Shown piece by piece: positions 55,365 through 64,000 of a stretch of 64,000 bases of DNA. The translations under genes were made by a program, and so were the position numbers. Under the pieces are notes generated by a model. That model was not told where the DNA came from and searched no databases. It worked only from the letters and a program-made list of their open reading frames with translations. Numbering within the stretch: position 1 is the first letter of the stretch; each line of letters begins with the position of its first letter. This DNA comes from Plantago ovata (Eukaryota; Streptophyta; Magnoliopsida; Lamiales; Plantaginaceae). The DNA is taken from the NCBI GenBank assembly GCA_028274465.1, contig CM051455.1, positions 96,046,365-96,110,364 on the forward strand. Reading direction: 5' to 3'.

Positions 55365-55788
55365 CTTAAAGTAGTATGAGATATTTGATTAAGGGGGATC
55401 TTTCAGCAAATACAAGGCTTGTTACCTAAAAAGGTAAGTGCCAAAGGCAATTTGTCCAAAATCGCTGAAAAGATTCTCACTTACTTCAGCAAGCAATTAG
55501 CGTTGTGGTAAAAAGGATCAAATCCCGTGAATCAAGGTAAAATCAATTTGTGACGTTAATCGTGGCACAGATAAACTCGCTGTTAATCATTACATGAAAT
55601 GCAATCATGGCCATTGATTTAAAGTAGTTTTTGATCTAACGGTTAATATCACAAAGAGAAAGTGTTCTCTGGCGGTTGTTGTTAGTGAACCCTACACATT
55701 TAATGCAAAGGCTCCACTAGCGCAGTTGAATCTCTGTTTTACCCTTGCTGGGAACTCAAAACCGTTGAGCTTCTTGCACAACAGAGAT

Positions 55789-55798
55789 ACTATATAAA
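55789..55798 (+). promoter_or_regulatory. TATA-like box upstream of element C third ORF
   Basis: ACTATATAAA about 148 nt before the ATG at 55939, conserved with A and B. Confidence 0.45.
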
Positions 55799-58029
55799 CA
55801 AAGAGTTAGAGAAAGACAAAATTCTTTAACTTACATTTCCTTTCTCTGCAAATTTTATAGCCTGTGCCCTGAATTAACTGTACCTCCGGTCAAAAAGCAA
55901 GTTAATCTTTTTCGCACATTTCTCCTGTTATATAAGAAATGGCTCCAAAGAGACAGTCCTCCAAGACATCAAAATCGTCCAAAGTTGATAGTGCTTGGAA
56001 AAGCACTACTCCGGTTGAAACTCCGGCAACCAACACAGTGAAAATTGTGTTGAAAAACGACCGAATAACAGAGAGACCCATGCCGCCTGCATATCTTGAC
56101 ACTAGAAAGTGTGAACAGATGATGCAATGGGGCGGATTTGCCAAGGAAAAGTATATATGATACTTTTATGAACAAGAATTAGATGAAGAAAATGAAGAGG
56201 CGCTAAATTTGATAAATCAACAAGGCCTTCTTTTCTTCATAACTGCTCGCCCTGAGAAAGTGAATATGTTAGATGCTATGGAATTCTACAATAATGTAGA
56301 AATCCAAACTCTCACTGATGGACAAGGAGTCACTGAAAAAGTGATTTCTACCACAGTTCAAGGTGTGCAAATCATCCTGAAATGGATCGATTTAGCCAAC
56401 ATCTTTCAGATTCCAACTACTGGAACTGAATATGACATCACTTCCACTGATGAAGAAATAGAAGCCTTCTACAGTGATGTCAGAAATGAAAAGATGAAGA
56501 AAGGAGAGATTTCTCCTGTGACTTGGACTTCAAAGCACGTAAAAAGAAAGCATCTCTGCCATTCGCTTGGTCTAGTAGCTCTGCTACTAATCAAAGTCTT
56601 AGACTCCCAAGTTGGAGGAATAGACCAAGTTGGCTTGAGAAGGTGGCCATTGCTGATGCATATCCATGAGAACAGAACAGAGCTCAACTGGGCTAAGTAC
56701 ATTTTTAACAGACTTGTTGATTGTGTTACTAAGTTCAAGGTAAAGGTTGAAGACAACACAGTCTCACCTACCTTCCAAGTAATGTATGGACTGAAAATAT
56801 TCTATGTCCTTGAACACTTCAGGATTCATCTAAGAAACCCATTGCCGATTAAGAAATCAGTATGCAATGTGGGAAGAGCCTTCTACAAGCAGAATGGACC
56901 TAAGCTTGCTGACAAGAAGTCAAAGAAGACAACAGCTGCAAATGTTGTCAGTGTTGGTCAGCAAGATAGGTATCCAACAGCTGCAAATGTTGCTGAGACT
57001 GAAAATCAGTCCATGAATGCAACTGCTGCAGATGGTGATCAACAAGGTAAGTGTACAACAACCGTTGCTGAAAATGCAACAGCTGCAGATGCTGCTGGTG
57101 GAGCCACTGTGGTTGCTGAAACTAATGCACCCAGGGAAAAATCTAAGAAGAAAAAGAGAAAAGCTGATGATGATACTCAAACTGCAGCGTCATCAGCTGA
57201 CCCCATTCCTAAGAAGAAACGGACAAAGACTTACCCAAGAAAGAAAACAATGGCTCGTAAGACCATTCCAATTGTCCATGATCTTTCAGATGATGCTCCA
57301 GGAGTTGCTGAAACACAAGCCCCTCCAGTAGATGTTGTTGAAGTGTTTCCAGAAGCCTTCAGCAATGTTGAAGTGTTTGCAGAAGCCTTCAACAATCAAC
57401 CCAACGTTGATACATCTGCTGAAATAAGACCACAAGGCAGTGGAAATGAAATTCCTGCCCCAGTCCCCGATATCTACATTGTAGATAATCCCAATGACTA
57501 TACTCTGGAACCAGCAAGTTATAATGCTGCTGATCTGAGAAACGCGGCACTTGCTGATAATGCTGCTGAAAAGATGGTTGCTGAACAAGCAACTCATCAA
57601 GTTACTGAAGCTGCAATTGCTGAAGAACCAGTTGCTGAGACTGCAATGGTTCAAGTCCCAGAGGTTGCTGAAACACCACAAGAGACACTATTCGATGACG
57701 CATCTCGTGATGCTGAGAATATTGGACCTAGTTCACCAAAAACATCCATTGACAAAGTTCAGCTGGTGCTGACAGAATTAAGCCAGCAAATGGATTTGGA
57801 GATTGATGACACCTCCAACAAGTCAGTAGATGTGTTCATGACTAGCAGTGAACTTAAAGGTCAAGATGTCTCTACTCAACTTGTCAATTCAGAGACAAGG
57901 GAGATTGTTGAATATGCACAACCTTCTCAAATAGAGCAAGAAAAGAAGTCTGCTCAAGAACAAGTCTCAGATAATGAAGATGTTGTCATTGCTGAAAGGA
58001 CTGAGTCACCACCTGCCCTTCTTCAGCAG

Positions 58030-58104
58030 GTAGTTAACTCAGACATAAGCAAAACTTCAATATCTAAAACTATATCTTTTGCTGATATTATTGTTTCCTT
58101 ACAG
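58030..58104 (+). other. Intron-like segment 1 in element C third ORF
   Basis: Seventy-five nucleotides from CAG|GTAGTTAAC to TTTCCTTACAG|ACTTC. Confidence 0.5.
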
Positions 58105-58173
58105 ACTTCTCAAGATACAAGTCAGAAGATTGCTGAAACTTTTGCACCAGATTCCACAACTCCTGTTCAGCAG

Positions 58174-58245
58174 GTAGATGAAGTTTTTGGTAAATTTACT
58201 AAGTTTGACAACTTAGTACTTGTATCTAACTTAAAATTATTTTAG
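58174..58245 (+). other. Intron-like segment 2 in element C third ORF, containing the frame stop
   Basis: Seventy-two nucleotides from CAG|GTAGATG to ATTATTTTAG|GATAAAC. The final TAG is in frame, so the coding frame survives only if the segment is removed. Confidence 0.5.
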
Positions 58246-58300
58246 GATAAACAATTCAAGGATGCTGCTCAAGCTCCTGAAGCAATGGAAATAGTGATAG

Positions 58301-60280
58301 TGTATATGTCCTAGAGACAGTCCTTATCAAGGGCATGCAGCCCTTATAGAGGGCATATATGTACTATTACACAGGTCAGCATAATATAATATATGTTTGT
58401 TGTTTGACTATTGAGTATCGCTTTCATATTTATATTACACTAGGCATGCAGCATGTCATATCTCTATTTCTGTCTGTATTGATATTAAACATGTCCCCTC
58501 GGATAGATGACCGATCACACAGATAGTGGGAGCTATGTGAGTTATCATGTATCCCAAACTCTCCCTAGTCGAGGTTCATCTCGGATGTAGGGGTCTCAAT
58601 GAACTAGCTGAGACTAGTATGCGTGGAGGTTATACTTGTTGGAGCAAGTTTGAGCCGATCCCACGGCCACGGAACGGATTGTTGGACAATCAATAAACGT
58701 TCCCATAACTGCGCATAGTTGTTCGAAGGATGATTAGCGAACAATGGAAGTACCCACCGGACACTCCCATCGATGTATACTCTACACCGAAGTGTCTATG
58801 GGAACTGGTAAGTTGTCGAAGTGATGCAAGTCGTCCTTTGGACTTACAGGACTTTATCATCACATTTGTTGCCCATATCCTTGGTGGACCCGTCGATGTC
58901 AGCTCTGAATAAGCAGTTGACCTAAGACACGATCCAGGATTATGGCTACATACAAATGGGGATGATAAGTGTTTCTCTGAAGGATTCATCTCTCATGTGT
59001 AGCATAGGAGAGCACTGCTCATAGTCGTTCATAGTTGTGATTGGTAAAACCGCTGGCCAGCGTATCAATATTATTATGATGGTCATAATAGATATTGGAT
59101 TCACCATGCAATTCACTGAAGACGCCCGTGGATGTATTATTGGGATAGACACTTCATCGATCCTAGATGCATTCGAGTCAGTCAGATCAAGGGACGTTAC
59201 CATCGCGCGTTGAGCGCAACAGACTTCGCAACGAAAGGGTTTGCTTTGAGAAACCTCTCAAACGTCTTCATGTATTAATATTGCAAATGGAACCGTCTAG
59301 GAATTCCATTTTGCCTAATCTAGGACTTGATTAATACAATGAGGCCCTATGGGTCACACTATGTGGTGATTCAGCTTATCCGAATATCCTTGAAGATGGA
59401 ATCGCAATTGACTTGGAATTAATTGTGATTGATGGATTATAATTGATTTGAAATGAATTATAATATTTAGTGGCTCAATTAATGATTTGGAATTATTAAT
59501 TGAATTGGCTAATTAATTGTATTTTATGTAAATACAATTAAAGATTATATTTTAGAAGTATAATAGAGGTTTGATTTGAAAGGATATGTTAATTTAGAAT
59601 TAATATATGCACATGGGCAAAATCTACTTGGAGTTTGAATTGCCTTAAAACTATAAGTGGGTCCCAAAATCGGGACCCACCTATCTCCCTTGGGACACGC
59701 GCGCGCGCGATTGAGTAGGGGAAGGAGTTCGACTCCTTCCTCTATTAGAAGTCCAAGGGATAAGTTAGATTTTCCTGATTGAGTTTTAATTTGATTGGGA
59801 ATGAATCTAGACTTGAAATTGGTTTCCTACTTATTCCTTCTACTTAGAGAATTATTTTACCTTTCTTAGACAAAACAAAAAAGCTCTCCCCTACCTCTCC
59901 ACAGCCCACGCGCGCGCCACCCTCACCGGAGGAAAACCGCCGCCCCATCTTCTTGGTCACACAAAGAATATCCTAGCATTTTTCCGATAGGCTGTTCATC
60001 CGTGGATACCAAGGTTGAGGTTCTAGGAGCTGGAAACTAACTTTTATTGTCTTGTAGATAATCAAAGTATTGCAGATATCTTCGACTTCGACGAAGGAGA
60101 AGATTCACCGGATTATTACGAAGACTTGGAAGCTCTGCTTGCTTTTGGAGTATTGTAAGTCTTCTAATTGACGTGTTTAAATATATACGGCATATACATA
60201 ATCAATTAACCTGAATGTTAAGAATTTTTTTTGAATTCCGCTGCGTACCCTAGGGGTAACTCTGACCGTATTTTCTTACA
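58301..60280 (+). mobile_element. Solo LTR of unclassified family (Z) in element C
   Basis: TGTATATGTCC...TTTTCTTACA, 1,980 bp, TG...CA terminated. It is flanked by GATAG and AATAG (one mismatch). Removal restores the third-ORF frame. No ORF, PBS or second LTR is visible. It contains a 9-bp hairpin GTGGGTCCC/GGGACCCAC (59657-59680), a CG repeat (59698-59709) and an AT-rich stretch (59400-59600). A long Copia or Gypsy LTR is likely; I do not recognise the family. Confidence 0.75.
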
Positions 60281-60285
60281 AATAG

Positions 60286-62399
60286 TGCCAGCACAACAAA
60301 GTGTGCAACATGAGCTTGCTGAACTTCAGCAGGTAAATCATGTTCCAGTTTTAGACTCTAAAACTATTTTCCAAAACCTTCCTGAACTTAACTTTATTCT
60401 TTTTCAGGCTCAAAAGGAGACCACTGGAGTGGTTCACATCACTGAAGATTTGGAAGTAAGTTGAGAAGAACTTTACTCAAACTTCAAAAGAACTACCTTG
60501 ACCAGAGTTGTTAAATCTGTCATCAACTGGCAAAGGTACAAAAGGATGGATTTCTCTGATCTTCACCTTCATCTGTCCAACGAGAAAAAGAGACTCTCTC
60601 TACTAAGACTTGAGACCTTTGTACATTCTATACTTCCAGAAGAGTTGACGTATTCTCAGCTAATGAGCTCCAGTCTGATTGCTCTAATCAGAGAGAATAT
60701 GAAAGCTAAATTCAAGAGTGCCTCTCCAGCTGAACAAGATGTGATGCTCAAGGGTTCTTTTGTACCCGTGGTGGCTGATCCCCACAAAATCAATGAAGAA
60801 GAGGAAGTTACTAGCGCATCAATGTACAAACATCTTGAGTTAGTTATACTAACGGACGATGATGAAGAAGAAGAGGATGAAAATATCCCAAAAGATCCAA
60901 GTGATGATGAAGGAAAAGATTCCAAGGACAAAAAGGATGATGATGATGATAATCAAGGTCCTAGTCCTGATGCTGGTGGAGTTAAGCTGACAGTTGCTGA
61001 GATTGAACATCAAGTTACTGAAAATCAGCAAGCTGACCAAACTCCCAGTCAGCATCAAGAATCCACTCCTGCTCCTGCTGACACAAGTACTCAAGCAACT
61101 GAACAAGTTGCTGAAACTGAAGAAGAGTACGCCAGAAAGCGTGCTGAAATGAAATTAGGAAAAAACAAGCTTTCAAATGCCGAGTTAACTTTACTCGATG
61201 CCAAGGTCACTGAACCAAACCTTGATGATGAAGATATGGATGAAGATTATCAAAGAGCACTTCAAAACAGTCTACAGATTTATGCTAGACATACCCAGAA
61301 TCTAGGCATTGCTCAATCTTCAGGAGTGAAGAACACGGAAGTCCCCTCCCTTCCACTTACTGCTGGTGAAAATCCAGTTGTTGAGTCTAAAGAGTTGCCC
61401 TCAGCAACCACTCAACCACAAGTGATTGAAGCTAAAGATTTAGGAACCAAGGTTGTTGGCCTTGATGAATCTGATGACGAAGAAGATCTCTTCAATTTCT
61501 AAGCAAATGAAGAAGAACTGACAAAGAAAGTTGAACCCACAGTGGTTACAATTCCTCCTCCATCTCTTGATCATGATGAAGGAGATGCTGAAAGAAGCCG
61601 TTTGCTGATAAATGATGATCAATTCGCTACTGAGATCAAAGTTCATACACTCACTCCCTCCTTAGTGTCGTTCCCTAATGTTGAGGATTTTACTCCCAGA
61701 ATTAAGGCACTCATGGCTGTTCACAAAGCATGTCAAGAAGAGGATGATGCACTGGTTGCTGAGAGTCCGCTTGATATTGGCAAGATACTGGCTACTGTGC
61801 TGAAACGCACTACTTCTCTTACCATAGCTCAGAAAGACATAATTCTACATCATAAAAGCTATGAAGAAGATGTCAGTCAAGCACTCAAACTGGCTAAAAC
61901 TGCGTTGAAAAAGGCTCAGACTTTCATTGAAGAAAAAGTCGACAAAGAGCGCAGACATGAGGAGAACTTGGTGAGTATTAAATAAGATCTGTCCAAGCTG
62001 ACTGCTGATCAGCAAGGAATAATTCTTAAGTACAATAGCCTAAGTAAACTTGCTGAAAATTGCAATGAATTTTTCTCTCTGCACATTCATGATGCAATCC
62101 ATGTCTAAGGGGAAGATAAACAAAGAAAATCCTCAAAAGCAAAGAAAACCCCTGCTGAAGCGCCATTGATACTGCCTAGTCCACCTCCCACAGAACCTCT
62201 TGCTGAAAGAGAGCAAAGTTCAAAGAGACGAGCTGAAACAAAATCTGACAGAAATTCAGCAAATCCGAAAAGGAGAAGAACATCTGCTGAAACTCAAGAA
62301 CACTGTCACACTGAGATTCATCAAGATCTGAATGAAGATGATGATAATGATGATGACCAAACAATAGCTCAAGCACTAAGAGCTAGACCAATTACAGCC
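60286..62399 (+). pseudogene. Element C third ORF, second part
   Basis: The ORF resumes after LTR Z with VQHELAELQQ, includes the third intron-like segment (60333-60407), and has TGA near 60462, where B and A have a Ser codon. It is then open 60498-61502 (helical domain, acidic run, one 22-residue repeat), stops at TAA 61500-61502, and is open again 61542-61985 (coiled coil). It is frameshifted near 62095 and ends at 62399 where LTR Y2 enters. Confidence 0.82.
60333..60407 (+). other. Intron-like segment 3 in element C third ORF
   Basis: Seventy-five nucleotides from CAG|GTAAATCAT to TTCTTTTTCAG|GCTC, open in frame. Confidence 0.5.
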
Positions 62400-63698
62400 T
62401 GATGACAGTGTTTTTTACACTATCATTCGAGTCTTTTTTCACCAATTTAGCTATCCTCTAGCATGCATTTTAGTGCATTTTGTTAGAATAGTGTCACGTT
62501 TCCATTTCTTTTGTTCTTTTCAGGTTTTAGGTGGAAATCGCGTTTTTGGATGTAATTCATGGCGAAACAATGATGTTTTGGTGCAACGAGATGACCCATG
62601 GTGTGTCAAGGAGTACCGAGACGAGTTTCAAGGCCAAGAGATCAAGTTTCGGAGCTCAAAACCGTGCAAGGGGCCGAATTCGAAGATACGAAGGAGGAAT
62701 TGCGCACGGGCCGCGTTCTGCCCGTGCGGGGCGCACCGCCGCGTGCGCGGAGGACCTCCGCGTACGGGGCGGTGCGCCAGGGGCGTTCTGAAATCTCTAT
62801 ATATATATCCCAAAATCTGCGAATTTTCATATCTTTCATCATATTTTTCCAGACATAAACCCTAGAGCTTGTTCTGGGTATATTTTCTCTTAGAACCTTT
62901 CTAACTTAGCGAATTTGGAGCTAGAGGAGAGATTTGGACATCGTTTTATCTCACCTTGCTAGATCTTTGTGAGTTTTAGCCATTCACCGGAGAGTGAAAA
63001 CCTTTGGTGGTAACCTTGTATCTCACAATTCTGCTACTTATCTTTCAATTAAACATGTTTTCATTCATTATTGCTTCAATATGATTGTTGATTGTGTTAT
63101 TGATATGAGTAGCTAAGCATCTAGTTGGTGATAGTATGTGAATTCGTAGCAAGGGTTCGTATTATGTATGATTGAGTTTCTGAGTCTTTTACTTGTTTAA
63201 TTATCTTAATTCGATTCTTTGATCCGACTAAGCCATAAATCTTCGTAGAAAAAGTGTTAGAAACACTAGGACAATTCAAGATCATCGATTCAATTATATA
63301 TAATTCGCAAGTACTGCTTGAACTAAGACTGACAACCTTAGCCAAGTATTAGTATAGATAAGAAGCTTTCAAAATACACGTCTACAAATCTGTCTTTGGT
63401 GTTTGTAAATCGAATTACTTTTAAGGCAGTACGAGTTCCACTTTCATGCATAATTAGAACTTGATGCTTAGAACGAGCATACTATCACCAGCTTTCTCCA
63501 TATATTGTTAAGTTAAGTTAGAGATAAATTTGTTTTCTGAAATTATATATAGTTATTTAGTTAAAGCTAGTTTAGTCCATAGAGATCGACACTCGAGGTC
63601 ATCTTACCTCTGCACTACGTGTTTTGTGTAGTTGTGAGTTGCCCTTTGGCTTAAAACAATTTTATTTGATTGTTCGATTCCGACAATCCCGTTCATCA
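62400..63698 (+). mobile_element. Solo LTR, family Y (copy Y2), in element C
   Basis: A 1,299-bp LTR, TGATGACAG to CCGTTCATCA, with flanks CAGCC and CAACC (one mismatch). A GC-rich block (62690-62790) with two perfect hairpins precedes a TATA run (62798-62808). The rest matches Y1. Overlapping ORFs on both strands in the GC block are shadows. Confidence 0.85.
62690..62808 (+). promoter_or_regulatory. GC-rich hairpin block and TATA box of LTR Y2
   Basis: It contains hairpins GCACGGGC/GCCCGTGC and CGCGGAGG/CCTCCGCG, followed by CTATATATATATC. Sequence in the block differs from Y1 and the reversed Y copy, although the flanks match. Confidence 0.6.
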
Positions 63699-63703
63699 CA
63701 ACC

Positions 63704-63911
63704 CTAACTCCTTCTGGCCATTCCAAACATTTCTCTTCTGACTCAAGATCTTCAGCAAGAGATCAAGAAAATGCCAAGTCAAGAAGAAGAAGGCAAAGAC
63801 AAGAAGAAAAGAGGCTAGCCAGCATTGCCATTGGCTCTGGCATTGAATACACAAAGACCAGCAATGAACAAACAACTCAAAATGTGATCAGAAACCTACA
63901 TGGTTGCTGGG
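63704..63911 (+). pseudogene. Element C third ORF, third part
   Basis: The ORF resumes after LTR Y2 with SGHSKHFSSDSRSSARDQ, matching B at 31815 onward, and reaches NLHGCW before the next Y LTR interrupts at 63912. Confidence 0.8.
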
Positions 63912-64000
63912 TGATGAACGTGTATTTTACATTTTCATTCGAGTCTTTTTCACCAATTTAGCTATCCTCTAGGTTAATTTAGCTTATATTTTAGTGCATT
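63912..64000 (+). mobile_element. Family Y LTR (copy Y3), 5' end only
   Basis: TGATGAACGTGTATTTT with the Y-family start TTCATTCGAGTC and GCTATCCTCTAG. It follows CTGGG (63907-63911), a likely TSD, and runs out of the window. Confidence 0.8.

Larger units (their letters stand above)
54992..55938 (+). other. Spacer between pol and third ORF of element C
   Basis: It contains the AETGIQ-type small ORF (55089-55364), a polypurine-like TAAGGGGGATCTTTC (about 55391-55405), and a TATA-like ACTATATAAA (55789-55798) followed by TTTCCTTTCTCTGC. No other ORF is supported. Confidence 0.65.
55939..58300 (+). pseudogene. Element C third ORF, first part
   Basis: ATG 55939 gives MAPKRQSSKTSKSSKV. A TGA at 56158-56160 replaces an Arg codon after EKYI, and the frame is then open to 58245. 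The N-terminal domain is complete (LGLVALLLIKVLDSQVGG, NPLPIKKSVCNVGRAFYKQ), followed by a nuclear-signal-like basic patch (KSKKKKRKADDD) and the Val-Ala-Glu region. The TAG at 58243-58245 falls exactly on the acceptor of the second intron-like segment, so a spliced transcript would stay open. LTR Z interrupts it at 58301. Confidence 0.82.
52448..63911 (+). mobile_element. Sirevirus-like Copia element C, right arm (interrupted)
   Basis: It starts within integrase immediately after the Y LTR and runs through RT, RNase H, spacer and third ORF. It is interrupted by LTRs at 58301-60280, 62400-63698 and 63912 onward. Its 5' LTR, gag and most of integrase must lie beyond the left edge, on the far side of A. 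It is the oldest layer of the nest and the most decayed. Confidence 0.85.

Noticed and set aside
1-64000. A host gene or defence or metabolic gene cluster
   Set aside because: Every long frame with recognisable motifs belongs to retrotransposon gag, pol or extra ORFs, and all gaps are LTRs or element spacers.

Overview
The window is plant nuclear DNA, and every part of it that I can classify is LTR retrotransposon. I see no host gene, rRNA or tRNA gene, CRISPR array or bacterial feature. The Copia and Gypsy lineages present (SIRE/Maximus-type Sirevirus, Athila-like, Tat), the tRNA-iMet and tRNA-Asp type primer-binding sites, and LTRs of 0.7-2 kb point to a flowering plant with a repeat-rich genome, probably a eudicot. 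I cannot name the species.

The layout is a nest about five levels deep, read from target-site duplications and interrupted reading frames. The outermost element is Sirevirus C (+ strand). Its pol and third ORF are visible from 52448 to 63911, and its 5' half must lie left of the window. C is interrupted by a reversed LTR of family Y (51830-52447 visible). That LTR is interrupted by Sirevirus A (- strand, from before position 1 to 51829). A is in turn interrupted by a solo Y LTR (4741-6032, TSD CAAAG), by a non-autonomous Athila-like element N (8621-18251, TSD CGGAG), and by a Tat-lineage Gypsy element T (20058-48013, TSD ATCTC). The 5' LTR of T is split by Sirevirus B (20467-34588, + strand, two LTRs, 5-bp TSD with one mismatch). 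The right arm of C is further broken by a solo LTR of unknown family Z (58301-60280), a solo Y LTR (62400-63698) and the start of another Y LTR (63912 onward).

The three Sirevirus copies share one plan: LTR, tRNA-iMet PBS, gag, pol (protease, integrase, RT, RNase H), a spacer of 0.7-0.9 kb, a third ORF of about 1,780 codons, a polypurine tract and an LTR. Every copy carries frameshifts or stops. A has the best RT-RNase H, and B has the best integrase and gag but a 100-N assembly gap inside RT. T carries gag-protease, RT, two RNase H domains, integrase, and then a separate gene on the opposite strand with intron-like gaps. N carries gag-protease and a plant-transposon-domain ORF but has lost RT, RNase H and integrase.

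The points most worth following are these: exactly conserved 75/72/75-nt intron-like segments in the Sirevirus third ORF; a conserved TATA-like box upstream of that ORF; the apparently spliced antisense gene of T with its own TATA box; GC-rich hairpin blocks in the Y LTRs whose structure is kept while their sequence differs between copies; and a poly-C-loop hairpin next to the Sirevirus primer-binding site. I found no evidence of a host defence or metabolic system.
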